Positions 34,501 through 42,488 of a stretch of DNA of 64,000 bases are shown in pieces. The position numbers and the translations under genes are program-made. Within the stretch, counting starts at the first letter, position 1, and each line of letters opens with the position of its first letter. The DNA is from Methanofollis liminatans DSM 4140 (GTDB taxonomy: Archaea > Halobacteriota > Methanomicrobia > Methanomicrobiales > Methanofollaceae), in contig NZ_CM001555.1 of assembly GCF_000275865.1 (NCBI RefSeq), forward strand, positions 2,010,967 through 2,074,966. Reading direction: 5' to 3'. The notes under the pieces are model-generated. The model had not been told where the DNA came from. It saw only the letters and a program-made list of their open reading frames with translations, and did no database searches.

Positions 34501-34633
34501 AGGAGACGATCCGCTGCGGGAAGAGGGCGCGTTCGACGTCCCATTCTTCTTTTTTGCCCGCCTGCCAGCCTCCTTTGCGGAGGATCTCTTCGAGGTAGGT
34601 TTCAAAGGCCTTCTCGTCGGTCTGACCGGTCAT
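31541..34633 (-). CDS. hsdR: Type I restriction enzyme, R subunit
   Basis: 1030 residues, normal for HsdR. The N-terminal nuclease domain has DLLFAVNGIPVATCELKNP (PD-ExK). The motor follows with HSAGSGKTNSISWLSHRL (motif I) and VIVDEAHSSQSGE (DEAH). Further helicase motifs include FFAFTATPKGKT and ALSRLNRKIPGKDEPFVLDF. It cuts unmodified DNA after translocation. Overlaps hsdS by four bases, and the operon order is M-S-R. No frameshift is seen, so the system looks complete. Confidence 0.95.
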   Translation of the reverse strand: MTGQTDEKAFETYLEEILRKGGWQAGKKEEWDVERALFPQRIVSFLQETQPDLWAEMQGLHGERLEDLILATLVKELDTKGTLHVLRHGFKFYGKTFRLASFKPAHGLNAETLALYAKNQLTLTRQVPCHPGRCDTVDLLFAVNGIPVATCELKNPGTGQTWRNAVRQYREDRDPRAPLFQFKKRSLVHFAADSEQVYMTTCLENDRTNFLPFNRGSHPGQIQCGAGNPAHPSGYRTGYFWEDVLQRDSFLDIIGRFMFIENKEQTVDDGHGGKKRIKKEKMVFPRYHQLDALRAIVAAAKKEGPGHNYLIQHSAGSGKTNSISWLSHRLASLHNADDKKIFDCVIVITDRRILDQQLQDAIYQIEHAQGVVQAIDQDSKQLAAALIDGTKIVVTTLQKFPFVLHGLLTAAGAKNLEEATEEEKEQAKAWQRAIAVRNYAVIVDEAHSSQSGETSRELKAILGAAATPGENGDPDWEDGLNQVMQSRGRQPNLSFFAFTATPKGKTIELFGRPGADGVPEAFHLYSMRQAIEEGFILDVLTNYTTYATYYRLLKAIEEDPAMPRKKAARVLAKFMSLHPYNIEQKTAVIVEHFRTHVQHRLGGRAKAMLITATRLNAVRYMEAFQRYIDEHGYTDIHPLVAFSGTVTDPNTGLEYTEPGMNIDVITGQHISESQLPERFDSNDYQILIAANKYQTGFDQPLLHTMYVDKRLDGVHAVQALSRLNRKIPGKDEPFVLDFVNEAEDIYGAFKPYYDKTSLQECTDPSQLEALKFQLDQAQVYFWSEVAAFARIFYKPPDQQKPSDHARMQFHLQPAVDRFKGIEDEEKKQEFRDRLCSYVRLYAFMSQIMPYNDPDLEMLYSYGRFLIPHLTLDQDEEIVKVSNEVELQYYRLERVFSGAIDLREGDVPGVRAPSAVGTGKAKEEKAPLSEIIEVLNERFGTQFAEGDRLFFQQIKESACSDDRVIQTALANPLDKFELGIRRLIEEIMIDRMADNDKIVTRYMSDQEFQGSAFPILAKEIFDAVRKEAADE

Positions 34634-36030
34634 ACCTCTGCCCTCTCCCGCACATCGATCTTCCCGGTGACGGCGGCGGTGATCAGCGCCGAGCGGTACT
34701 CCTGCAGGCGGTCGATCACCGCTTCTTCCAGGGAGACCAGACGATCGATCTTTGCGGTCTGGCGGTCGAGGAAGTCGGCGATGGCGCGTTGTTCGGGGAG
34801 AGGGGGGATCAATATAGGTATATTACGAAGAATGTCGGTATTTATTGACTCCCTCGTAGATCCAACAGACTGCAGTTCTACGAATGTTAGTCCCGCCTCC
34901 GAACCGAGAATATAAAGAGCATATCTCCTATTGATTTGTGGATTTCTCAATCGGAGTCTCAACATTTGACCAGAGATTAGCCATCCATCTTCTTTTTCCG
35001 TACATAACGCAATTCTTCCGACACTTCCAACACGACTGAAGACGAGATCACCGGTCTGCAACCGATACATTGCCAATCGACTCGCATCTTCTTCAGATAT
35101 TCTGGGTATTTCAGTATCGTCGATTTTAAAGTCATTCACATTACGAATCAAAATCAGTGGAACACCCTCATCTACATAATCACTTGCATGGAGTTGTGCC
35201 CCGAAAGGTCCAGTTTGGACGACCGATTGATCGTTTCCTTCAAGCAACTTTACTTTCGCAACACCCCAGTGCTCTGGCACATCTCCCAGCCATTCAACAC
35301 CCGAAGGCTTGAGCGGGGGATGGGGGTCGAGCCCGGCGGCCCGGGCGGCGGCGGGCGGGAGGCCGCGGGTGACCGTCCGCGAGATGAGGGCGGAGCGCTT
35401 CTCCTTCAGTCTCTCGATGAGCGCCCGCCTCTTTGCGATGAGGGTGTCGATCCGTCCGGTCTGGCGGTCGAGGAAATCGGCGATGGCGCGCTGTTCGTCA
35501 ATCGGAGGAAGTGGTAACAACGCCTCTCCAATTGCACTTTTTGGCAATCCATATCGTGTCACACCAGTTGCGGCGATCTGGAACTGGTGGTTGACGGCAC
35601 TGGATTGTAAGGACCGAAAGAGAAATGCCCCCAGTAGTTTCCGGAGGTTGGGCCGAATAATTGCAAGGTGGTAACCACATACAAGATCTGGAGTTGTCTC
35701 CCTAACAAGGGCAGGAACAGCAATATCATCCCATTCCTCAGAGTCTTTGGTAATTACCACGTCACCGAGATGGAGTCTGAACCTTTGAATCTCCTCGGCG
35801 GTTGCCGTTGTCTCCATCAACTCTAATCCCGGATGGATGTGGTCATTGTAGTAGACATCTGTGTAGTTGCAGAGCCGGACTGGTAATTCGTCTTCAGATG
35901 GAACCTTATCTACATTACTTGTCCTGGTATTTGCTGTGGTTTTAAGCCGCTTCACCTCCCACCCCGCCGGCACATCCCCCAGCCACGCCACGCCGCTGGG
36001 CTTATACGAAGGATAAGGGGAATACTTCAC
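34630..36030 (-). CDS. hsdS: Type I restriction enzyme, specificity subunit
   Basis: 466 residues with two target-recognition domains, each introduced by KPSGVxWLGDVP and closed by a conserved helical spacer containing EQRAIADFLDRQT (around residues 200 and 415). The second half of the first spacer (KRRALIERLKEKRSALISRT) and of the second (EEAVIDRLQEYRSALITAAV) are similar. The TRDs read the two halves of a bipartite site. The TRD stretches are lower in GC than the spacers, typical of module exchange. Overlaps hsdM and hsdR by four bases each. Confidence 0.95.
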   Translation of the reverse strand: MKYSPYPSYKPSGVAWLGDVPAGWEVKRLKTTANTRTSNVDKVPSEDELPVRLCNYTDVYYNDHIHPGLELMETTATAEEIQRFRLHLGDVVITKDSEEWDDIAVPALVRETTPDLVCGYHLAIIRPNLRKLLGAFLFRSLQSSAVNHQFQIAATGVTRYGLPKSAIGEALLPLPPIDEQRAIADFLDRQTGRIDTLIAKRRALIERLKEKRSALISRTVTRGLPPAAARAAGLDPHPPLKPSGVEWLGDVPEHWGVAKVKLLEGNDQSVVQTGPFGAQLHASDYVDEGVPLILIRNVNDFKIDDTEIPRISEEDASRLAMYRLQTGDLVFSRVGSVGRIALCTEKEDGWLISGQMLRLRLRNPQINRRYALYILGSEAGLTFVELQSVGSTRESINTDILRNIPILIPPLPEQRAIADFLDRQTAKIDRLVSLEEAVIDRLQEYRSALITAAVTGKIDVRERAEV

Positions 36031-38147
36031 TCGGCCACCTCCTCCAGAAGCGCCAGGATTTCCCTCTCCAGCGCCTTGATCTCTGCATCAATCTCCTCCA
36101 GGGACCGCGGGGGCTCGTACTGGTAGAAGTGGCGGTTGAGCGGGATCTCATACCCCACCTTCGTCCTCTTCTCGTCAATCCAGGCGTCGGGTACATGGGG
36201 CAGCACCTCGCGTGCAACATACTCCTCGATGCTCTCCTTCAGGGGCACGCTCTCGGTGTCTCGGAGGTCTGCATCCGGCTCAGGATTGCCTTTGCTATCG
36301 CGGCAGATCTCCGCCGTCTCGTCCCGCTCGCCCAGGGCGTTCAGCACCGCCTTCAACTCTGCGGCTGTCAGGAGCACCCCTTTCCTGCGGTCCATCGCCC
36401 GCAGGTCGCGGAGGAAGGCGATACGATCCTTGTAGCATTTTCCCCCACTGGATTCTGCGAATGCTTCGAGAAGTGCACGTATCTCTTGCTGCCGCTGCTT
36501 TCCCGCCCCTATCTCCTTGAGGCGCATCTCCCCATCCTTTTTCTTGCTCGTGGCAAGGTTCTGGAAGGCCGTCTCATTCACGATCCGCTCGATACGCTCA
36601 GGTGTGGCCTGGAAATTCAGCCGGAGCGGGCGCTCGACAGTGATCTTCTGGTAGCCAAAATCCTCGTTATCGAAGATCTTGCTGACAACAACGCTCTTCT
36701 CATCACCGTTCGTACCGATCAGGCGCGTCTCGCCGTCCCGGAAGGCGCCATAGATCCGCGTGATCTCCCCGATCTGGTCGGGTTCCCCCTCGTCCTTCTC
36801 CCCGATCTTGTTCCGCTTGTTCCCCAGGCTCTTCTTCATCTTCACAAAGAACTGGCGTGCATCGATGAGCTGGACCTTCCCCTTACGCTCCTCGGCCTTC
36901 CGGTTCGTCAGCACCCAGATGTAGGTAGAGATCCCCGTATTGTAGAAGAGCTGGTCAGGCAGGGCGACAACCGCCTCAAGCCAGTCGTTCTCGATGATCC
37001 ACCGGCGGATCTCGCTCTCCCCGCTCCCGGCATCGCCCGTGAACAACGGCGACCCGTTGAAGACGATGCCGATCCGGCTGCCGCCTTTTTCTGGCGGGCA
37101 CATCTTGGAGATCATATGCTGGAGGAAGAGCAGCGAACCGTCATTGATGCGGGGCAACCCTGCGCCGAACCGGCCATTGTAGCCCAGCGTTTCATATTCC
37201 TTCGTGATAAACGCCTGTTGCGTCTTCCACTCCACGCCGAAGGGCGGGTTCGCCAGCATATAATCAAACGTGATCTTCTCGCCACTGTCGCTGTAGCTGA
37301 AACTGTCCTTGGCAAAAGAGTCGCCAAGCCGGATATTATCCGCCTCCTCCCCTTTGATCAGCATGTCGGACTTACAGATCGCCCAGGCCTCATCATTCAG
37401 ATCCTGACCATAGAGCAGCGGTTTGGCCTCGTTGTTCAGCTCGTGGATGTATTGCTCGGCCACTGAGAGCATCCCCCCGGTCCCGCAGGCCGGATCGAAG
37501 ATCGTCTTCACCACATGGCTCCGGGCCAGATCCTTCTCAGGCGAGAGCAGGAGGTTCACGATCAACTTGATCACCTCGCGCGGGGTGAAGTGCTCCCCGG
37601 CCTCTTCGTTCGACTGTTCGGATCCGATCCTGATCAATTCCTCGAAGATATAGCCCATCTGGATATTATCCACATGATCAGGGGAGAGATTGACCGTATC
37701 GAACGCCTTGATGACCTCATAGAGGAGGTTCTTTTCATCCATCTTGGCAATCTGCTGACTGAACGCAAATCTCTCCATTATTTTGCGGACGTTGGGAGAG
37801 AAACCGTTGATATAACCGTTTAGATTTGGAGCAAGATTTTCCGGGTCATCGAGCAATGTGTGGAAGGTCAATCTGGACAGATTATAAAAGGGCAGGCCTG
37901 TGATCTTCTGAAGTTTGCTGCGAATAACACTCTCCGGCTTGTTCTTGATCTCAGCGTACTCCTGGAGAACCAGTTCTTTGGTGGGCACCAGCAGACAGTC
38001 AAAGCGCCGCAGCACGGTAAGGGGCAGGATAACCTTCCTGTATTCGTTGCGCTTGTACGGTCCCCTGAGCAAATTGCAGATGTTCCAGATGAAATTTGCC
38101 ATTTCAGCGTGTGTAGCCGTTGTGCTGCTGTTCTTTGTTGCCATCAT
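36027..38147 (-). CDS. hsdM: Type I restriction enzyme, M (N6-adenine methyltransferase) subunit
   Basis: 706 residues from the first of two tandem ATGs (38147/38144); the open frame extends 23 codons further but without support. FDPACGTGGMLSVAEQYI is motif I (AdoMet), NPPFGVEW is motif IV (NPPF), and the N-terminal helical bundle ANFIWNICNLLRGPYK is typical of HsdM. The C-terminal extension of ~200 residues is longer than in many homologues and contains several charged helices. First gene of the M-S-R operon. Confidence 0.95.
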   Translation of the reverse strand: MMATKNSSTTATHAEMANFIWNICNLLRGPYKRNEYRKVILPLTVLRRFDCLLVPTKELVLQEYAEIKNKPESVIRSKLQKITGLPFYNLSRLTFHTLLDDPENLAPNLNGYINGFSPNVRKIMERFAFSQQIAKMDEKNLLYEVIKAFDTVNLSPDHVDNIQMGYIFEELIRIGSEQSNEEAGEHFTPREVIKLIVNLLLSPEKDLARSHVVKTIFDPACGTGGMLSVAEQYIHELNNEAKPLLYGQDLNDEAWAICKSDMLIKGEEADNIRLGDSFAKDSFSYSDSGEKITFDYMLANPPFGVEWKTQQAFITKEYETLGYNGRFGAGLPRINDGSLLFLQHMISKMCPPEKGGSRIGIVFNGSPLFTGDAGSGESEIRRWIIENDWLEAVVALPDQLFYNTGISTYIWVLTNRKAEERKGKVQLIDARQFFVKMKKSLGNKRNKIGEKDEGEPDQIGEITRIYGAFRDGETRLIGTNGDEKSVVVSKIFDNEDFGYQKITVERPLRLNFQATPERIERIVNETAFQNLATSKKKDGEMRLKEIGAGKQRQQEIRALLEAFAESSGGKCYKDRIAFLRDLRAMDRRKGVLLTAAELKAVLNALGERDETAEICRDSKGNPEPDADLRDTESVPLKESIEEYVAREVLPHVPDAWIDEKRTKVGYEIPLNRHFYQYEPPRSLEEIDAEIKALEREILALLEEVAE

Positions 38148-38518
38148 TCCATCACTCGTGTTCCATAAGATTCGTGGGTGTCGTGTATAGCCATTCTTAT
38201 TGCCTGCACCGATCATCCTGCAGGTTTTTCATTTCCATAACCGCTACGTCCAGATCAAACTTCATCCCCGCATCACCATCTGGATCGTTCAGCCGGTTAC
38301 CTCAAGAATGAAATCATGTTTCGCGATAATTTTAACCGAATATCCTGCAATGAACCTTCTATTTCCTCAAAGGCACGATATACTTTTTCAATTGTATCGA
38401 TGTCCTCTACAGGAAGTATCTTCTGCGAATGCCCCGGCAAAAGAGCCTTTTAGTATCCTCAGATCTCCCCGGCCCGGAACCGCAGGGTGATATACAAGAC
38501 CCGCACAAATGTCATCTT
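38148..38518. promoter_or_regulatory. Divergent region between the hsd operon and the EVE operon
   Basis: About 370 bases without a supported gene. A/T-rich stretches occur at 38318-38345 (gcgataattttaaccgaatatcc) and 38380-38400 (cgatatactttttcaattg). Promoters for both operons must lie here. ORFs reading through have no protein-like composition. Confidence 0.5.
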
Positions 38519-38977
38519 ATGACCCGCTGGCTCGCCATATCCAACCGCACAAACTCCGACATCACGATCAAAAAACACCTCTGGGGCGTCCCGAAGCGCG
38601 CCATCAACCAGATCAGCAAGACCCACCCATGCGACACCCTCCTCGTCTATGTCGGGCAGCAGGTGATCGATAAGGACACCACCCTCCCGCCGGCGATCAC
38701 CGGGTGCTTCGAGATCATCTCAGAGGTCTATGAGGACGCAAAACCGGTCTTCACCGCACCCCCGAAACTCGGGAATGAGGTCTTCCCGCTGCGGATCAAA
38801 CTGAAGACGATAGAGGTCTTCGACCCCCCGGTCGAGTTCAAGCCCCTGATCCCGCACCTCGCCTTCATCACCAACAAAAAGCAGTGGTCCGGGCACATCA
38901 GGGGCCAGGCGATGCGGACGATCCCGGAGGAGGACCACGCGTATATCATGAAGGCGGCACAGACGCCGCGGGACTGA
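38519..38977 (+). CDS. EVE-domain protein (PUA-like modified-base reader)
   Basis: 152 residues from ATG 38519. TRWLAISNRTNSDITIKKHLWGVP starts the domain; DTLLVYVGQQ, ITGCFEIISEVYED and PHLAFITNKKQWSGHIRG complete the EVE fold, which holds an aromatic cage for flipped modified bases in characterised relatives. EVE domains are commonly fused or linked to restriction systems. Here it is encoded four bases upstream of a nuclease gene. Confidence 0.88.
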   Translation: MTRWLAISNRTNSDITIKKHLWGVPKRAINQISKTHPCDTLLVYVGQQVIDKDTTLPPAITGCFEIISEVYEDAKPVFTAPPKLGNEVFPLRIKLKTIEVFDPPVEFKPLIPHLAFITNKKQWSGHIRGQAMRTIPEEDHAYIMKAAQTPRD

Positions 38978-38981
38978 TCAG

Positions 38982-39896
38982 ATGGGCGACATCCGCATCT
39001 TCCGCATCGACGGCCCGCAGGCAGAAGAACTCAAAGGCACCTCCGTCGCCCTGGAAAAATCCCTCCAAACCTACATGGAGCAGAACCTCGAACCCCTCCT
39101 CGGCGTCACCTTCCTGGCCAGCGAATATGCCACCGGCAAGACGCACGGCGGCCGGATTGACACCCTCGGTATCGACGAGAACGGCTTCCCGGTCATCATC
39201 GAATACAAGCGGGCGCTCAACGAGAACGTCATCAACCAGGGGCTCTACTACCTCGACTGGCTCCTCGACCACAAGGCCGAGTTCGAACTCCTCTACCTGA
39301 AGAAGTTCAAGAAGCAGGGCGACGAGGTCATCGACTGGACCGGCCCCCGCCTCCTCTGCATCGCCGGCGACTTCACCAAATACGATGTCCACGCCGTCCA
39401 GCAGATCAACCGGAATGTGGAGCTGATCCGCTACCGCCAGTTCGACCGCTCCCTCCTCCTCCTCGACCTGGTGAACGTCACCTCCCAGAACGGCGACACC
39501 GCCGCCCCGGCACCCTCCGCCCCCGGCAGAAAATCGACTGGGAAGACCTTCAGCGACGCCCTCGCCCTCTCTGACACCGACCTGCAGGACCGCTACGAAG
39601 CCATCAAGGCCTTCTGCCTCGCCCTCGGCGACGACGTCCAGGTGAAGATCACCAAATTCTATGCGGCCTTCCGGCGGATCAAAAACTTCACCAGTGTCGA
39701 GATACGCCCGCAGTCCGGCCTGCTCCTCCTCTACCTCCGCCTCGACCCCGACACCGTCACCCTCGAGGAGGGGTTCACCCGCGACGTGAGAAGGATCGGT
39801 CACTGGGGGACCGGCGACCTGGAGATCGTCATCCGCTCGGACGCCGAACTGGAGCGGGCCCGCCCCCTGATCGTGCGGAGTTATGAGGAGAACTGA
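38982..39896 (+). CDS. PD-(D/E)XK nuclease-like protein with DUF5655 C-terminal domain
   Basis: 304 residues. The N-terminal domain shows GGRIDTLGIDENGFPVIIEY followed by KR, the PD-(D/E)XK active-site arrangement (D, then E-x-K). NQGLYYLDWLL follows. After a Pro/Ala-rich linker near residue 185, the C-terminal ~115 residues match DUF5655 (VKITKFYAAFRRIKNFTSVE, GHWGTGDLEIVIRS). This architecture is known from genomes but not assigned a biological role by me. Coupled to the EVE gene, it may cut modified DNA. Confidence 0.85.
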   Translation: MGDIRIFRIDGPQAEELKGTSVALEKSLQTYMEQNLEPLLGVTFLASEYATGKTHGGRIDTLGIDENGFPVIIEYKRALNENVINQGLYYLDWLLDHKAEFELLYLKKFKKQGDEVIDWTGPRLLCIAGDFTKYDVHAVQQINRNVELIRYRQFDRSLLLLDLVNVTSQNGDTAAPAPSAPGRKSTGKTFSDALALSDTDLQDRYEAIKAFCLALGDDVQVKITKFYAAFRRIKNFTSVEIRPQSGLLLLYLRLDPDTVTLEEGFTRDVRRIGHWGTGDLEIVIRSDAELERARPLIVRSYEEN

Positions 39897-39961
39897 GTTT
39901 TGATGAAAATCCCTTTCAGCGGAAAGTATCTGAGGGAATAGACCTCATCTTTTTTCTGGGA
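39897..39961 (+). terminator. T-run between nuclease and TBP-like gene
   Basis: Catcttttttctggg at 39946-39960 is an oligo-T tract ending just before the TBP-like ATG. It could terminate the upstream operon, but the short distance leaves read-through possible. Confidence 0.4.
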
Positions 39962-40480
39962 ATGAAAATAGTCAATATCGTCTCCTCAGGCGACCTCCAC
40001 CAGCCCGTCCCCTTCCAGCGGCTGCCCGAACTCCCCGCCAGCAGGTACAAATACGACCCAGAGATGTATCACGGAGCCTACCTACTCCTCAACGCAGGCA
40101 AGGCCACCGTCTACCGGAGCGGAAAATATATTTTAATCGGTCTGAAAGCGCTTGAAGAGGTAGATACATCATTCAAAGAACTCCTCGCCCTCCTCTCCCC
40201 CATCATCGACCCCTCCCTCGTCTCGCCGCCGCGGGTCCAGAACATCGTCGGCATGGAGGATTTTCAGGTCGAGATCCCGTTGACAAGGCTCGTCGTCGCC
40301 CTCCAGATGGAGCGCGTCGAGTACGAACCCGAACAGTTCCCGGGCGTCATCTACCGGGGGGAGCAGGGCACCGCCCTGATCTTCTCCTCGGGCAAGGTGA
40401 TCCTCGCCGGGTTCAAAGACCTGGGTGCGATGGCGGCGTTCGCATCAGAACTGAAGGAAAAGATCAGGACGATCGGATAA
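39962..40480 (+). CDS. TATA-box-binding-protein-like paralogue
   Basis: 172 residues with the two-fold TBP saddle. The second repeat is canonical (VQNIVGMEDFQVEIPLTRLV, YEPEQFPGVIYR, LIFSSGKVILAG). The first is diverged: YDPEMYHGAYLLL replaces the usual FPGLVYR stretch, though KIVNIVSSGDL and TVYRSGKYILIG remain. Canonical TBP uses both halves and pairs of phenylalanines to bend DNA, so binding may differ. The location in an accessory block beside restriction genes is unusual, and it probably directs element-specific transcription. Confidence 0.88.
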   Translation: MKIVNIVSSGDLHQPVPFQRLPELPASRYKYDPEMYHGAYLLLNAGKATVYRSGKYILIGLKALEEVDTSFKELLALLSPIIDPSLVSPPRVQNIVGMEDFQVEIPLTRLVVALQMERVEYEPEQFPGVIYRGEQGTALIFSSGKVILAGFKDLGAMAAFASELKEKIRTIG

Positions 40481-40508
40481 CGTCTCTTCCTCGCATTCGC
40501 CGCCCGAA

Positions 40509-41171
40509 TCAACGGTGTGCATCCCCGAGGAACCGCACATCGCAAATCGCCGTTGTGTCCAGCACCCGCCCCCGGTTCCGCACGATATGGCCCAGGTCCC
40601 CCGTCCACAGCACCAGCCCCGGCACACACAGCGCCAGGTCATGGGCGTCGAGCACCACCTCGATATCGTCCGGGTCGTCGATGGCGTTCAACCCCCGGTA
40701 GATCTCCGGGTAATCGGTCCGCCGCCGGTGCAGGGAGAGCACCGCCCGGTCCTCCAGGCGGGCCAGGCGTCGGGTGCACTCCCCCTCATAGCAGGTCTTC
40801 ACCTCCTCCAGCACCTTCCCGATCGCCGCCGCCTCCCTCCCGGCCCTGGCGATCGCCTCAGCCACAACACCCTGGATCCTCCACGTCGCCACCTCCGCCT
40901 CCAGGGCATCGGCCGACGGATCCCGTTTCAGGGCGGCGATCGCCCGGCGGAACTCCCGCACAATCTTTTTCTGGATTGTGGCACACCGCCCGCCGTTCTC
41001 GACCCCGAAACACTCCCCCCAGACAAACGTGCTCGAATAATTCAGTTCGGGATCGTCAAACACACAGGTCGCCGCCCGCCCCCAACCATCGGCGGCATGA
41101 AAATAGTAGCCGATCAGGACGTTGCTGTCATGGAAATACGGCAGCCTAACGCCTCCCCGGCGGCATCTCAA
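40509..41171 (-). CDS. PIN-domain-like protein, probable toxin partner
   Basis: 220 residues. FHDSNVLIGYYF at the N-terminus, WGECFG, VVLDAHDLALCV and LWTGDLGHIV provide the spaced acidic residues of a PIN nuclease. A ~90-residue helical insertion separates the first two from the last two. It overlaps the end of the upstream Panacea-like gene by 26 bases, so translation is probably coupled. RNA cleavage is predicted from the fold only. The first ATG codons are uncertain because of this overlap. Confidence 0.75.
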   Translation of the reverse strand: MRCRRGGVRLPYFHDSNVLIGYYFHAADGWGRAATCVFDDPELNYSSTFVWGECFGVENGGRCATIQKKIVREFRRAIAALKRDPSADALEAEVATWRIQGVVAEAIARAGREAAAIGKVLEEVKTCYEGECTRRLARLEDRAVLSLHRRRTDYPEIYRGLNAIDDPDDIEVVLDAHDLALCVPGLVLWTGDLGHIVRNRGRVLDTTAICDVRFLGDAHR

Positions 41172-42129
41172 GCGCCAGGGACCGGGAGAGGCGCATTGTC
41201 AGGTCAAGGAGATCGCTGGTCGTTGTTGTGACCTCGCAGAGGTTTTCGGGGTGCTCACGGAAGAGACCCTCCCTGATGGTATCAAATCTCTCCTCCACCT
41301 CCTCGCAGTACGCCGCCAGCACCTCTCTCCCGACCGCACCGGACTGCACGGCGTACGAAGTAAAGCACAGGGCGTCGCAGCACTCAGCGGTCAGGGATGA
41401 CACCACCGCCGGGTTCAATCGAAGGGCCAGGCGGAAGGTGTCGTCCCATGCGAGGTATGCGTCGTAGAAGACCGCAAGCGAGGGGAGGGGGTAGCGCACC
41501 ACGAGATCGTCGAGGACCTCCTCCACCTTTACGACCCGTTCCGGGGTAAAGGGATGGATGGCATCTGAGAGATCCGCCGACAGCGTGGTCATGCGGGTAC
41601 AGAACTCCCGCTGAAACCCGTCGATAAAGAGCCCGAAACTTTCAACAAGCCGCATCTCATCGTCATCGAGGGCAAAGTAATCGAGGGGGATCTCTTCACC
41701 GTCCCTGAATTCTTTCCAGAGCCGGAGGTGGTGGGTGAGGTCGCTGACCGATGTGGCCTTTTTCCCCCTGAGTGCTGTCAGGATCATGTGAAAGAGAGCG
41801 ATTTCATAGCGGCTGAACAGATCACGGTTCACCGGCACCCTGACCTGAAACAGATAATGGTCATAGGGCCGGGTGGCCGAACTTTTCCCCTTCCCTCTGC
41901 TCTTCTTGACCGTGAAAAAGTCGTTTGTTTCGCCGGTGAGAGAGTACGCCACCGGATCCACCGGTCCCTTCGGCATCCTGATGTAGGTGCTGTCAAAGAG
42001 GGTGGTGCCCCGCTGGTTATAGTGGATGAGGTCGGCGAAGAAGATGAACTTCATCAGTTTTGTCCGACCGATGGCGGGGTCATGCTCCATCGCATAGAGC
42101 ATCGCATGGATTTTTTTGAGTTTTTTCAT
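41146..42129 (-). CDS. Panacea/SocA-like antitoxin domain with a long C-terminal extension
   Basis: 327 residues from ATG 42129, chosen for the GGTGATG upstream; 42144 is the alternative. The N-terminal ~130 residues (KKIHAMLYAMEH, GRTKLMKFIFFADL, GPVDPVAYSL) match the Panacea/SocA (DUF4065) fold, known in hyperpromiscuous antitoxins. The remaining ~190 residues are helical and unfamiliar to me. The gene is directly upstream of, and overlaps, the PIN gene, which fits an antitoxin-toxin order. Normal Panacea proteins are shorter, so this is a fusion or an enlarged form. Confidence 0.78.
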   Translation of the reverse strand: MKKLKKIHAMLYAMEHDPAIGRTKLMKFIFFADLIHYNQRGTTLFDSTYIRMPKGPVDPVAYSLTGETNDFFTVKKSRGKGKSSATRPYDHYLFQVRVPVNRDLFSRYEIALFHMILTALRGKKATSVSDLTHHLRLWKEFRDGEEIPLDYFALDDDEMRLVESFGLFIDGFQREFCTRMTTLSADLSDAIHPFTPERVVKVEEVLDDLVVRYPLPSLAVFYDAYLAWDDTFRLALRLNPAVVSSLTAECCDALCFTSYAVQSGAVGREVLAAYCEEVEERFDTIREGLFREHPENLCEVTTTTSDLLDLTMRLSRSLALEMPPGRR

Positions 42130-42248
42130 ACCATCACCCCGCATCGCCGGAAAAAACGCTCCGCTTTCCCATCGGCTTTGCGTCTATACACCTCGTATGA
42201 TGTATACAAAAAGATAACCCTTTCGGAAAAAGAGCGTGCCCTGAATGT

Positions 42249-42488
42249 TCACCTCCCGCCGTGCGCACCGTTCACCACCCCCACCACCGCCATCACCCAG
42301 TAAAACCCGAACATCACCATCACGTACGGGTTCTCCGTCACCGCCCCGTACGCCACCCAGAACAGATTCCCCACCACCCACGCAAAAAACCCACACGCCC
42401 GCACGCCGGAACTCCTCCCGGCCACCAGCACCGCCCCCACCATCCCGAGCACCACCGCCGGCGCCTGGAGGGGATCGAGAGGGATCAC
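42249..42488 (-). CDS. Small membrane protein
   Basis: 79 residues with two or three hydrophobic helices (AVVLGMVGAVLVAG, FFAWVVGNLFWVAYG, YVMVMFGFYWVMAVVGVV). It starts inside the last codons of the primase-helicase gene (four-base overlap), so it belongs to the right-end replication operon. Similar small proteins with a WVxGNxxW pattern occur in phages and plasmids, but I cannot assign one. Confidence 0.7.
   Translation of the reverse strand: MIPLDPLQAPAVVLGMVGAVLVAGRSSGVRACGFFAWVVGNLFWVAYGAVTENPYVMVMFGFYWVMAVVGVVNGAHGGR

Noticed and set aside
33533-34915. 460-codon plus-strand frame
   Set aside because: Antisense to hsdR and hsdS; acidic Val/Glu-rich composition typical of a mirrored frame.
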